Position numbers and translations under genes: made by a program | Assembly: GCA_015501055.1 (NCBI GenBank) | Contig: JADNYV010000008.1 | Location: 1-64,000 of the forward strand | Reading direction: 5' to 3' | DNA from: Mucidula mucida | Taxonomy: Eukaryota > Basidiomycota > Agaricomycetes > Agaricales > Physalacriaceae | DNA length: 64,000 nucleotides | The notes under the pieces: model-generated | Told to the model about the DNA's origin: nothing | What the model saw: only the letters and a program-made list of their open reading frames with translations | Databases searched by the model: none | Shown: positions 12,948 to 24,014 of the stretch, in pieces | Layout: each line of letters opens with the position of its first letter | Position numbering within the stretch: position 1 is the stretch's first letter

Positions 12948-13781
12948 GGTTCTTGTTCTGGTTGTTGTCGAAGTGCTGGTAACGTGTCCGTTGATAGGAT
13001 GACCGGCGATGGTGTGTTTTGTTTTTGGTGTGGTAAAAGACGCAAGAAGGTTGGAAAAGTCGTCTGGCAGTTTGAAGATGTGAAGCTCGCACTCGAGAGT
13101 TACCGAACCTGAACCGCCGCGGTTGATGGGAGCCGGGCGGAAGCTAGGATGGTAACAGACAAGTTTTGGTCAATCAAAGGCGGGTTCCTCGCTCCCTGTA
13201 CAGCGAGGAAAGGGCTTTAAGGGCGTATAGTGGGTTTTGAAAGAAAAAAGAGAGGGAAACGCGTGTAGATGGGTTTTAAGGCTGGCAGGTCAATAGTCCT
13301 GTCAGGGTGGTTCACCTGCACAAAGCGGCGTCATTGACTGCAGAAAATGCGGAAAAATGTGACAAGAGCTGACCTCTTACGGATACCCACCTGCTCAAAG
13401 AAGATCGGTCAACAGATCAGGTGTAAGGAGAAAAAAAATTGCACGCACTCGAGGGTCAACAGACGAAGATCGCTGTTTCTTTCTTGGTCAGAAATGGTGA
13501 AATACGGCGCGCTCTGTAGTCGCGCAAGTGATTGACGAGGTTAGAGTTTGTGTTCGCAGTGGTGGTGGTGGTAGTGGTGAGAGAGGAACGGGCCATCAAC
13601 CCAGCTTTGCTTTCCCTACACAGCCACTACTATGACTACTATGATTTGTTTGACGCTTCCGAAATCAACGAAACCGTATTTGACGAATGGTCAGTAGAGT
13701 CTTTGTACAACATAGTCCTGATCATACGCGCATATATTGACAACTAGACATGGATCATATGAATGTAGAGGTCGTCATCCC
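12948..13781. other. Intergenic, ODC promoter side
   Basis: About 830 bases between the ODC start and the eL14 stop. It holds the ODC upstream region and the eL14 3' UTR. Small open frames on both strands show no recognisable domain. No repeats were seen. Confidence 0.45.
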
Positions 13782-14487
13782 TCATGCCTTTGTCTTCAAT
13801 GCCTTCCGGACAGTGTCCCGTCTCTGCTTCTTCAACAGCATAACCTCAAAGCGACCGAAGTCGTTTAACGACCGCCTCTTCTCGAGAGCGGCGCGGCGGG
13901 TTGCCCACGAGCTCTTCTCCCACTTCTCAACGATAGCCTGCTTCTCGAGTTCTTTTTTGACGACACCGGATCCAGCAGCGCGAGGGAGTTTGCTGAGGGA
14001 AGGGGGGTGAGGGTGAGGTGCCTGTAGGGGAAGGCTTGTCGGGGAACACCAGTGGTCGGTCCATCGATGATTGCCTACCAGATCATGTAAATGCCAGCCT
14101 ATACAAATGCGAAAGAGCGTACGCACCCGGTTGTGGTCAATAATCTCAGCAATCACAGCGATTTTGCCTGCGCTGGGTCCGGCTTTGAGGAGGACGACTA
14201 GAATACCATGTAAGCGCGCATATCCATTAGCCTGATTCCAATACCACACATACCACGTCCAACCTCTACAAATCGCCTAAAGTTTGATTCCTGCATTGAA
14301 AGAAAGTCAGTACGCGTCGAAAGGCTAGATATTAGAGCAAGCAGGGAGATTTGGACAATCAAGCAAAATTTCGATGATCGTCATCCAATGTGCATCCATC
14401 CAATCCAGCGCTCAACTCATTCCACTCGTCTCCAAACCTTCTCTACGCAATCCATAACATCGATTTCAGCATTCAACTTACCGACAT
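13782..14487 (-). CDS. RPL14: 60S ribosomal protein eL14
   Basis: A structural protein of the large cytosolic ribosomal subunit. Exon 1 is only ATG TCG at 14487-14482, joined to ESNFRRFVEVGRV. After a second intron come VLLKAGPSAGKIAVIAEIID and HNR, then a third intron and AIIDGPTTGVPRQAFPYRHL. The C-terminal part, LSKLPRAAGSGVVKK through FGRFEVMLLKKQRRDTVRKA, is strongly family-like. Length is about 140 residues, normal for fungal eL14. Between YRHLTLTPL and LSKLPR (about 14002-14012, a C-rich stretch) one base appears to be missing, so the frame does not close. In an essential single-copy-type gene this is most simply a sequence error. A first intron near the start codon is usual for ribosomal protein genes. 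Confidence 0.93.
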
Positions 14488-14847
14488 GGTATCTTTTGTC
14501 TTGAGGATGCGACGGTACGCTGATGTTTGTCGGGTAGGCGGAAGGCAAGCACAACTCGGTGTTTCAAAATGTGGCGGTGCTCTAAGGGTGCACTTGTTTG
14601 GCTTCATGTAACTTCAATATTTCTAGTAAGAACCAGTATCTTTCGCCTGCGCGAAGTCAGGACGAAATAAGCTACTGATGCGTTATTTCATGACTACTTT
14701 ACAACTCGTACAAGAAGAGCGTAGATAACTGTTCACTGACACAACTGTGGCGACTTTGACCTAGTCCGCGTGCTGAATGGCACAAACTGAAAGCCACTCA
14801 CAAGTCCAACATCATACTAGCAGAATACATATAGGAGAAATGTTCAT
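14488..14847. other. Intergenic, no gene seen
   Basis: Upstream region of RPL14 plus the 3' flank of the next leftward gene. No RNA gene or repeat was recognised. Confidence 0.4.
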
Positions 14848-15376
14848 TCACGGCCATGGTTGTGCATGCTTCGTCTCCAGCACCCTAGGAACCTCACCTC
14901 CATACTCCACCGCACACGCCTTCTCATTAAGATCCATCTCCAGTGCATCAACATCCTCGCATTGCACGAACAACCCCGAATCATTCAACCTCCTAACCGC
15001 CTCCTTGAACCACACTCTGCACGTAAAGCTCCTCTCATTCGCTCGATCGCGATTTGGCACCTCCATCGGAATGGGCTTGAGATATTCGTCCAAAATCTGA
15101 TAATCCAGACCCTCCATCAAGTCGCCAATCTTCGTGAACGTCACGGACAGCAGGTCTTCCGGCCCGCGCCACTCCACGCACTCGTAGTGCCACGGATTGT
15201 CGTCACTCCCCGCCGCGTGGAATTTGTATCCTTTTTCTTCATCCTTGGCGGCTTCAATCGACACCTTGAGGGGGGGATCTGCTATATTGACGCACCGCAC
15301 AGACATACACGATCCAATGGAAAAACCCTCTTTCGTCGGATCTCGTCAAAGCAGCATAGATCGCGTTTGGTTCCAT
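14848..15376 (-). CDS. Small conserved-looking hypothetical protein
   Basis: Two exons give a protein of about 160 residues with no signal peptide. Exon 1 begins MEPNAIYAALTRSDERGFFH and ends WI. A 47-base intron (GTGTATG to CTCAAG) leads into VSIEAAKDEEKGYKFHAAG, then WHYECVEWRG, LLSVTFTKIGDLMEGLDYQI and CRVWFKEAVRRL. The C-terminus is acidic and then short. The pattern of an N-terminal xIYxALxRSDERGFFHW followed by GYKFHA resembles a group of short agaric proteins without known function. No catalytic motif is visible. Both exons join in frame, which supports a real gene. Function is not assigned. Confidence 0.6.
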
Positions 15377-15819
15377 CGTTTTCCTAATTTCAAGGGGCCA
15401 CCGTCAATTTACCCCCCACGTCTTTCCACGTGCGAGCACTCACATATTCTTCGAGTACCAGCACCTCAAGACTATTGAATGCTGTTCGCTCAATACGACG
15501 TTTTAAAGCACGTCAGGGTAGATAAGCAAGATGTCTGGAACCGCCGGACATATGATTGGGTGACCCCGTGAACGCCATAACGTACATCGAAGTTCGTCGC
15601 AAGTACGCCCAATACGAGCACTAGTATATAATGCATCTCCCCTCAATTGTTACATGTGGTCCAAATCATAAATGAGTAGTGATGTACAACAACAAAGTAA
15701 GAACAATCGCAAGGATCGTCAATTGATAATCATGGATGGTCAATGTCTGATCGTGTTGGAACGGTTCTGGTGAGGAGGCAGGCATGAGCGTTTCGTCTCC
15801 TTGAGACAAAGGAAGGATC
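15377..15819. other. Intergenic, no gene seen
   Basis: Upstream of the small hypothetical gene and downstream of the membrane protein gene. Nothing recognisable on either strand. Confidence 0.4.
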
Positions 15820-16311
15820 CTACCAAGTAATACTTGTCAATAGCCACACTGTCGGGCTCTTGCCGTCATTTCTCCGCCGGCGCATCGAAAAAATCGCAAC
15901 CCCCACCAACACCAACGCCTCAATCCCCATCATCACACAAGATGCAATCTGCGAACCCTTTGTCGCAGCAGTAGCGGGGTAACCTCGGGTGGCCATTCCC
16001 AGTGCCACCAGCCAGAAAGACGCAAGGGCGTACGTCAAAATGATGCCCGCCGTTGAAGAATACCCAATGTTGGGAGAAGATGTATCCGGGGACTCGTCAG
16101 TCTCTCCCTCAGTACTCGGAGATCTGTGTCGATGTAGGTAGGTGCGCACGATGAGGACGGCATGGTGCGTGAGAGTGGCGAAGATAGCAACAGCGGCAAA
16201 GACTGTCGCCAGCGTGTCGGAATACATAACAGAGAAAACGAGCGCCAACAGCGCGAAAATGAGCGACAACGCGACGAGGGTGGCGAGGGGTATTGGGATG
16301 CCGGCTCCCAT
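15820..16311 (-). CDS. Four-helix membrane protein, unknown function
   Basis: A single open frame of 163 codons. Hydrophobic segments lie at roughly residues 4-27 (IPLATLVALSLIFALLALVF), 32-55 (TLATVFAAVAIFATLTHHAV), 86-106 (AGIILTYALASFWLVALGMA) and 118-140 (IASCVMMGIEALVLVGVAIF). A polar loop with SPSTEGETDESPDTSS sits between helices 2 and 3, and a basic RRRR patch follows helix 4. The four-helix layout is like MARVEL-type proteins common in agarics, but I cannot confirm the family. No intron is needed. Confidence 0.6.
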   Translation of the reverse strand: MGAGIPIPLATLVALSLIFALLALVFSVMYSDTLATVFAAVAIFATLTHHAVLIVRTYLHRHRSPSTEGETDESPDTSSPNIGYSSTAGIILTYALASFWLVALGMATRGYPATAATKGSQIASCVMMGIEALVLVGVAIFSMRRRRNDGKSPTVWLLTSITW

Positions 16312-17052
16312 GGTGGTGGTGGACTGTAGCAGACAGTGCTCACTGCTCAGGAGGATGAAAGGGGCCTTTAAGGCTTATAGAGTTCAACAAGAGAACAAAA
16401 GGTCATCTCGGAGATCACTTTGTGTGCACATTCTGCTAAACAAGTCAACTGATGTACGTTGTTGAAGCGGCGACAATGCGGCTTGACATGATGGTCGGTA
16501 CCAGGACCCGGTGATTTAGACCCCACAATATGGGACCATCCCTTGTTGAGTCGCATAGACGCCAGAGTATAATGATGGTGGGCGTGTTCCAAGTCGTGAG
16601 TAAACGGAGACAGTGTCCTTTCCGAACAAGTAGCGTGGTAACAAGAAATCATAGCGATGCAAAGCCCCTGGTGCAGCGATTGAAGTGAGGTGAGATCGTA
16701 AGGGGCCAGTAGTTGTTGGGTCGTGGGGGCACATCATAGTTAGCATCACAGGTAGCGCAAGTCGTCGGTAAGAGAAGACGATGATGGGGGGGGAACAACT
16801 TAGGATCAACGGTTATATCTTGGTTATATCTGTGATCGACTGTCATCACTGAACACCTAACTGGAGTCTGGACCTGGTCTGGACCGTTAGGATCAACTGT
16901 AACGGCAACTTTCACTTTCACTCGCACGCGAACCTCTCAATGGATCCACCGATACCGTGCTGCTGCCAGAAACTGCAGCTCATTCATAACTAGTACTCTA
17001 ATCCATACATCATTTCTATGTCTATGTAACCATCCAAGAAGTAATAGTGTCC
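16312..17052. other. Intergenic with a remnant of the kinase-like gene's 5' region
   Basis: The stretch around 16745-16830 shares phrases with the upstream regions of kinase-like copies A and C. These are a run like CAAGTCGTCGG followed by purine-rich sequence and a GGATCAAC phrase, compare 18906-18952 and 32397-32437. No coding part follows. I read it as a decayed or solo 5' fragment of a further copy. The rest holds nothing recognisable. Confidence 0.4.
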
Positions 17053-18843
17053 TTAGAACCCGACAGGAAGCTCTAGAAGTCTCCGAAAGTTGGAAAGCTC
17101 ACGGCACATGGGTCCCTCGCACTCATGCCCTACTTCTGAAAAGGCAAAGTCTACAATACGGAGCTCTCCCGACTTCGACACTATCATATTGCGCAGCTCA
17201 AGATCCGCATGCATCACCCCGTCGGAATCTCATGGGCATATCGCCACAGCGTGTCCCTATTGAATCATTTAGCTTCGAGCCTTTAATGCATGTGCATACG
17301 CACCTTTGTCGAACGGAAAGTTGACGAATGTCCCGGACTTTGTCACCACAATGCTCAACAGCAAGGGCTACCCATCAAATAAGCCAAAAACCCGGGGAAT
17401 TACTCGCCCTTGGAGAGTGAAAAGAACGCCATATATATGGTGCTCATGTCGCAGGTCCGCCTCTCCCTGGAATCCGGGGGGTATGGACTTCATGATGATA
17501 TTCGCTGAACCAGTATTCGCTGCGAAGACGGCACCAGTTCCACCGTGACCCATATATTTGTGCACGAGAAGTACCGGGGGAGCTGCCCCCAGAGGAAGTT
17601 GAGGAGACAGCGAGACAGTGTGCTGCTTGTCAGAATAGTCCTGTAGCCCCTTGTGAGTGTTTTCGGGAGGTGGAGTCATCAGAGCGGCGAGGCGGGTGGG
17701 GAAGAAGTGAAGGGGGAATGAATGGGTTTTGACCGAGACAATTGTAAGATTTTGAACTCGTATTCAGGCATTGAGAACCAGACATGAATGTTCTTGATCA
17801 CAATTAGCCGGGCATAAAATTGAAGTCTTCATTGAACGTACCGTGGCGCCTTGATATTCGTCAGTCCTGCTCCCGTGCCGCCATCGCATCCTGGCTATTC
17901 AAACGTGACGACTTACGCGTCCGTGCCTGGTCATTTGGCGAGTAAGCAGCAGGAATGGTATCTTCCATTGTGCTATATCACCAACGGCCGATCACCTGGC
18001 ACGAGCAGCATGCCTAGGATGGTGACGAAAAGGTGTTCCATTTCAATACACTGGAACACAGAAGCCCGTATCGCGAGGGCTCCTCCGATGTGCAGCGTTG
18101 GAAGAGCATAGCACCATCACCACCAAAAACGAGGGCCCAGTGGGTATCGCTGTACGACATTGCGACTGCCAACTGTGATAGAATGAGCGCATACTTGGGG
18201 TTGAGGAGAGACCTACTACATACTTGTATATGATCGCTCGCGCGTGCTCTTCCTTGTCTTCAAGCCTAAGCTGCCTCCCTGCGTCACTGTTGGCCAGCTC
18301 CATTATCCCCGGCGTGAAGTGCTCAAAAACTTTCCACGACTTACCCTCCATTATTACGCGCAATGAATCATCAACCGCGAGCGCGCGGTCGGGTCTTTGA
18401 TTGGGAAAGGGGTACTGCTCCAGCTGAGATAACTCACGGTCATAGGCATCCTGCAGGAAAGTTATGGCATGTTCAATGATCCGGATTGCCAGCACGCTGG
18501 TGTCTCCCTCCGTTTGCAATGTAGTAGAGGCAAAATATCGGGTAGGTCTCCTCGTCCTTGAGGAGAGCTGAGCCTTGCACGAGTCCTCCACAGCCCTCAA
18601 GTCGATGGTATTGGTTGCGATATCCGCATCAAGGGTACGAACGAGCGATTTTGCGAGACAACTGTCCAGCTCGTTGGCCTTTTTGATGAACGCCGGCAGG
18701 CGGTCGAGAGAAGGAGCTAGTGGAGGTGCGTACGGCATCGTGGCGACGGAAGTAGCATCGCCGCGTTGCGGAGGAGTGTATTGATAGGCCAAAGCGATAG
18801 TTTCAAGAAGGCGGTCGCCGGACGTTGGCATGCTGGTATACAT
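17053..18843 (-). CDS. Degenerate kinase-like protein, copy A
   Basis: The N-terminal part (SGDRLLETIALAYQYTPPQR, PYAPPLAPSLDRLPAFIKKA) is followed by a middle domain with THWALVFGGDGAMLFQR-type sequence and ILGMLLVPGDRPLVD. The C-terminal kinase-like domain shows HKYMGHGGTGAVFAANTG (glycine loop), IIMKSIPPGFQGEADLRHEH, then ADLELRNMIVSKSGELRIVD and FAFSEVGHECEG, ending ELPVGF. HRD is replaced by HAD and DFG by DFA, so classical catalysis is doubtful although the Asn is kept. At least three introns are needed. Against copy C there are several single-base gaps, including one at a splice donor (AAGTATGT versus AAGGTATGT). Copy C's first ATG is ATA here. This looks like an agaric-expanded PKc-like family; pathway and substrate are unknown. 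Confidence 0.62.
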
Positions 18844-18959
18844 TTGGGGAAATATGGGTTCATACTTGCATAATTAGACTCAAGAGAGCGACGCCTCTGT
18901 TGCGGGCAAGTCGTCGGAAGCAGAAGTACAATGACGGGAGGATCAACAATCGCGGGTAA

Positions 18960-19133
18960 AGAAAGATGAGAAGCGACCACGTGAGTAGCGCGTGCGCATA
19001 AGCCCTAACCCCGGCCTTGTATAATGTATTCCAACTTGACGTCCACGTCCATGTCGACTATACCATGATATTCCACCGGCCAACGTTTCAAACGATTGTA
19101 TACATATATGAACGTCTTTACTGGTATACAAGG
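18960..19133. repeat. Shared promoter and element X upstream of kinase copy A
   Basis: Contains a CACGTG box (about 18978), a CCCTAACCCC telomere-like phrase (about 19003) and then a 105-base element X. X consists of a part P (TTCCAACTTGACGTCC and following, from 19029) and a part Q that ends near TATACAAGG. The same order occurs inverted at 57005-57210. A variant with Q reversed lies at 32480-32580. It sits directly upstream of the kinase-like gene in copies A and C, so it is either part of the promoter or the end of a mobile cassette. Confidence 0.65.
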
Positions 19134-21960
19134 GCTAAGCGTTTATGACCTATTGGCAGTCATTGCATCTTGATATAATAATGCTGGGCGTTTCCGTGAC
19201 CCTCCTAAGATCCGTCTGCTCATTTAACATCCTTGCATCCGACCTATTCCCGCTCTGTAATATCTTAGCACCTTCAGACTCGGTAGGCGTTGTTTACAGC
19301 TTTTTGTCCCTCCGCTTATCGCGATCACGTTTCCATCCGGGATAGACTGTATGCTGATCTCTAGTAGCTCAACGGCTTCTGTGTTGAAATCATCAGTGGC
19401 GGGTGCTCATTTTTCTTTGTGGCTTAGGGGAGAGATTCCTAATGACCAATGACGTTTACTGCTTCTTCTACGCGCTGCCAGATTCACGTTCTCATAGGCT
19501 GTTGACGCTCTGCTGCGGCGGGTTGTTATGCGCTCGGAGGTTGGCCCTTGTTCGTCCATCTCTCTTCCTTGCATAGTCCAAATTTCAGCAAGTCAGCGGC
19601 TTCCATTGTCTAGGTTTTGGCAACAGTCGTTGAGAGGTCAGGCTTTCTGCCCTCATTGCGCCAAATTGATATGCTTAAGTTCAGCGGGTAGTCCTACCTG
19701 ATTTGAGGTCAAATAATCAGTTAAGCTTGTCTCAGTCAAGATGAATGGCGGAATAGCTCTCCTATGGCTCAGCGGCTTCTGGTGTTCATAAAGCGTTAAA
19801 GTTCTTGCACATGGTTTTTGTACGGAAAGACCTGGTGGCCATGTTTGCAAGAGGATATGGGACAAGGAAGCTCTAGGGATGGCGCCAATCCACCTGAACG
19901 AAGTAATCCTTTTTTGACAATCAATACTGAAGATTGTCTCTCTCCTTTAGCGTGCAGAAGTGAACAAGTCTTCGAAGACGGGTAGTCTATCGGTTGAGAC
20001 ACTAGTCCTCGATGTGTGCTTACTATGTAAGAGGTAATTTTTATTGAACTCGGGAAACGGTAGGCAGTTTGGATATTTGGGTCGTCGAAGTGATCCTTGT
20101 GAGGAGCCCGGCAATCAAACCCTAACACGTCTCGACTCTCTTGCCTTCGTCCATATTCCCAATCGCGCATACTCCTCGTACACGAAGCCTCTGCAGGCGG
20201 ATTCGATGCTCGATGCATCATGTCTCTAGAATGGGCGTGGCTGTGGGTCCCATTGAACATTTATCTCGTGGGAGCTCGGAGCTTGTCGTAAGGTCAGTTA
20301 GGATTCTCGTGACTTGGTGTACGAACACGCTCTAGGCAGGCAGGGAATGGCTTTCGTTATCTCTTGGCGTAACACAATCGTTATCTTTGTTGCTTCTCAA
20401 ACGATCCGTTGGCGAGTCCCCAGTGGGACTTTGAAAGCCGGGATGGACTGTGCTGATCTCGAGTGGCTCCGAGTCAGCGCCGGCTTCTCTGTCGAAGGCA
20501 TCATCTCGAGCTCTGTGACTTCATTTTGATTCATGATGGTTAGTTTGCTCACCTGCCGTTTCATTGAGCACCGTGGCACAGTGGCTTTCGTTGCTCCTCT
20601 CGTTGTTCGAATTCGCAACGCTCTATATTTTTATAGGCAGTTGAGGCTTTGATAAATTCCGCGGTCAGCGTTCGTACATCCATCCCCCTCTCTCGCGTGG
20701 TTGAAAATTCAGCTGTTAACTTTTCCCACCAGTCGTCGAGAGGTTTGGTTTTGTGCCCTCATTTCATCGAACAAAATAGCTCTCCAGTGGCTCAGTGGCT
20801 TCTGAAGTGCACATTGAAGAGTTGATTCGCATTTTTTTCAATCTTGTGCGGATGGAACCGGTCGCCTTGAAGACCGTATAGTCTCTTGTTGTATTCAAAT
20901 TGTCAATACAATCTCTGTCTTGATGTGCATAGGTGAACAAGTCTTCGAGGACAGGTGGTCTACCGGTCCTTGATACTAGTGAGGGATTGTTGGTTTTTTT
21001 CTCTGGCTGAACTTGGAAGACGCCAGGAGTTGAAGCGAACCTTAACCCCCCTTGTCTTCGTCCGTCATCACCATACAGCCGGCTGCGATTTCTCTCATGG
21101 AGGTTTGGAGACTATAGTATGTCTTATTTGTCGCAACAGCCTCCGAGCTCTATGTAAGCTTCTTGACGGTCGCATGGAAAACGGACAAGTTATTGTCGGC
21201 AGCCTGCTCGGCGTTGCATCCCGTTCTGCTAGGCAATGGCTTTCATTTTCCGAGGAGTTGTGCTTTTTAGCGTGTACCAGTGCTCAGAGTCGAGTCATGT
21301 CCCTGTCCTGGGTGGCTCAACAGTCAAACGGCGATGTTTCGTGGAAGAAGGTTGTGACGCTGTTGTTTTGTGGACACAAGAAGCCTTCTGGATGCGCCGC
21401 GTCGACATTTGGGGATCGAAGAGATACGATGGCTAAGCGGGGGCCGCTCTGAGACTGAAAATGATGAGTGCATCTTTTGGAGTGCCTGGGCGAATATCTT
21501 TTCTGGCTGCTCCTTCACGCTGTCATAGTTTGAGGTATAGACGTGCCAGCAGAGAGGGTCTCCAGTGGCTAAGCGGCTTCTGATGGACAATGTATATGCG
21601 TTGTAGGTCCTTCTTTTATAATTTTCGCTCTTATATGGTAAATCGAGATTCAACAGTCAAGGAGGTTAACAGCTCCTCGGTGGTTTAGCGGGGGACGCTC
21701 TTTGTTACAAGGCAGCCCATACTTGTTTTAAATGCGTCAGTTTCTCGCCATAGTATCCGGTCGTTTATTCACCTCCTACTTTCAGATGTGGGCGTGCAAA
21801 GCAGAGACTGTCTCCTGTAGCTAAGCAGCTTCTGAATGACATGGCTAATGTCAAGATATCTGTCCTCTTTTTTTGGGTCCTTCTTTTATGGTTCTCGCGT
21901 GTTTCTTTGGAAAGTCCAGGGCGGCAACGGCTGTGTGAAGCGCTGAGCGATACCGCTAGC
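19134..21960. repeat. Repeat field I: A-box-like hairpin repeats
   Basis: A gene-free field of diverged repeats. Type alpha cores of the form TGGCTAAGCGGCTTCTGA lie at about 19750, 20785, 21556 and 21815. Type beta cores, with CTCC flanking GGTGGTTTAGCGGGG, lie at about 21669. Both fit the RNA polymerase III A-box consensus (TRGCNNAGYNGG) closely. Longer units also recur: a segment with GTGAACAAGTCTTCG and GACxGGTxGTCTA occurs near 19955 and 20930, and GGTCCTTCTTTTATxxTTxTCGC near 21607 and 21888. No convincing B box is seen. The end merges with the 3' flank of kinase copy B. Confidence 0.7.
19661..19742 (-). pseudogene. 28S rDNA 5'-end / ITS2 junction fragment inserted in a repeat
   Basis: The complement of 19665-19712 is the universal ITS2-28S junction of fungi: GACCTCAAATCAGGTAGGAC followed by TACCCGCTGAACTTAAGCAT and ATCAAT. 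The flank to 19742 is probably the end of ITS2. It interrupts a repeat unit: the sister unit near 20745-20775 runs from CCCTCATT straight into AATAGCTCTCC without it. It is far too short to function and is a captured fragment. Confidence 0.88.
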
Positions 21961-22045
21961 AACTTCAGCAAATTCATACCTAGTCCTTTAATCTATACAA
22001 ACATTTCCATCTCGATGTAACTGTCAAGAAAGCGTGATAGTGTCC

Positions 22046-23849
22046 TTAGTAACATCCGGCAGGAAGCTCTAAAAGTTCCCGAAAGTCGGAAAGCTCAGGG
22101 CACACGAGTCCCTCGCACTCATGCTCTACTTCTGAAAAAGCAAAGTCTACAATACGAAGCTCTCCCGACTTTGACACTATCATATTGCGCAGCTCAAGAT
22201 CCGCATGCCTCACCCCGCTGGCGTGAATCTCAAGGGCATGTCGCCACAGTGTCTCCCTAAACAAACATTTTAGCTTCAAGCCTTTGATGCTACACGTGCA
22301 AACTCACCTTTGCTGAAGGGAAAGCTGATGAATGTCGGAGACCTTGTCGCCGCAATGCTCAATGACAAGAGCTATCCATCCCTCTCCTTCAAATAGGCCA
22401 TAAATCCGAGGAAGTACGCGGCCATGAAGAGATGCGAGGACAGAGTAAATATGATGCTCGTGTCGTAGATCCGCCTCTCCTTTAACACCGGGTGGTATGG
22501 TCTTGATGATAAATGCTAATGCACCGATGGTCCCTGCGAAAACGACACCAGTTCCACCCGCACTCATACGTTCATGTACAAGCAGTACTGGAGGAGTCGC
22601 CACTACAGGTCGTTGAGGGGGCAGTGGGAGGGCTGCAAAATGCTCCTCTAATCCCTTGTGAATAAAGGTCAAGGGTTTTTCTTCGTCGCGTGGAGTATGG
22701 ATAGCAGTCGATCGTGATAACTGTAATGTCATGAACTCGTGGCCAGGCATTGAGAACCAGACATGGAGATTCTTGAAGATACCTGAGCTGGGCATATAAT
22801 ATGAGTGAACACTGAACGTACCAGAGCTGTGCTTATCGTTATCATGCCTTGCTCCTGTGAGTACATGACATCTTGATTGTCCTCGGTGGTGTAACCTAAC
22901 GCTTTACGTTTGGCACGTATAAGAGCTTGATTGTCACCTGGTAAGTATGCAGACGGAACGGAAATCGCCAATTCTGCCATGTTCACCAACGGCCTATCGC
23001 CTGGCACGAGTAGCATGCCAAGAATCGTGACGAAGAATCTATCGATCTGCAGTATTCCGGAACATAGAAGGCCGTATCGTTGAGGTTGATGCTCCAACGT
23101 GCATCGCTGAAAGAGCAGAGCCTTATCGCCACCGAAAAGTAGGCCCCAATGTAAATTGCAGTCGAACATCGCCACCGCCAACTATGATAGCATGAGCGCA
23201 TACTGGGAGTTTGAAGCATCCATACTTTGTAGAGCATCGCTCGCCCATGCTCTTCCCGAGCCTGCCGTTGGAGCTGCTTCCCAGCTGGGCTGTTCGCTAA
23301 GGCGATTATCTGCGGGGCACAGTCCTCGAAGTTCATCCAAGATTCATCTTCCCAAATGATACCAGAGTCACGGTTCGAAACCAGGTGGTCAAGTGTCTGG
23401 TCAGGAATACGGTGCTGATGAGCAACACGGATGGTGTTGCCATAGACCACCAACATGAAACGCCTGACGTGAGATATAAGCCGTGAGGCAACACTAGCAG
23501 AGTCTCCCACAGTCATCAATTCGTCATAGGAAAAGTCGGGCACCAAGCTCTGGTCGTCCAGCTGCCTGGCGCATCGTTGTCGCATGGCCTCCAGATCAAA
23601 GGTGTTCTTTGCAAGATCGGTATGGAGGGTATGCGCTAGCACTTGTGCCAGGCGCTTATCCAGGTCGTTGACTTGTATTATGAACGCCGGTAGGCGGTCT
23701 AGAGAGGGAGCTAATGGAGGAGCATACGGGGTCGTGGCGGCAGAAACGGCATTTCCGCGCCGCGGAGGAGTATATTCATACGCTGAAGCAATAGTTTCAA
23801 GAAGGTGGTCGCCCGACGAAAGCATGTTGATGTCCGTTTGATGAGGCAT
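22046..23849 (-). CDS. Degenerate kinase-like protein, copy B
   Basis: A diverged paralogue of copies A and C. The start MPHQTDINMLSSGDHLLETI (23849) was chosen because the family-conserved part begins there; an upstream in-frame ATG at 23936 is possible. Middle-domain phrases are HWGLLFGGDKALLFQRC and ILGMLLVPGDRPLVNMAELA. Kinase-like part: LLVHERMSAGGTGVVFAG, FIIKTIPPGVKGEADLRHEH, GWIALVIEHCGDKVSD (hinge), GVRHADLELRNMIVSKSGEL and RIVDFAFSEVEHECEG, ending LPAGCY. As in the sister genes, HAD and DFA replace HRD and DFG. Exons connect with fewer breaks than in A or C, so this is the best template for the family. It is divergent from RIM2 with about 165 bp between starts. Confidence 0.68.
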
Positions 23850-24014
23850 GGGTTGATAAATGCGTGAGATAAAGCCATAGAATAGACGCCACCGAAAGTC
23901 GATGACGGGAGAAACAAGGACCAACAACCGCGGCAACTAATCTTATCACTCTCACGTGCACTGACCGAAAAAAATCAATTCGTGCCGGCGAGAAACGTTA
24001 CCCAACTACCACCA

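Noticed and set aside
19134..21960. An rDNA array or rRNA gene
   Set aside because: Only 48 bases match the ITS2-28S junction; neighbouring DNA matches the surrounding repeats instead.
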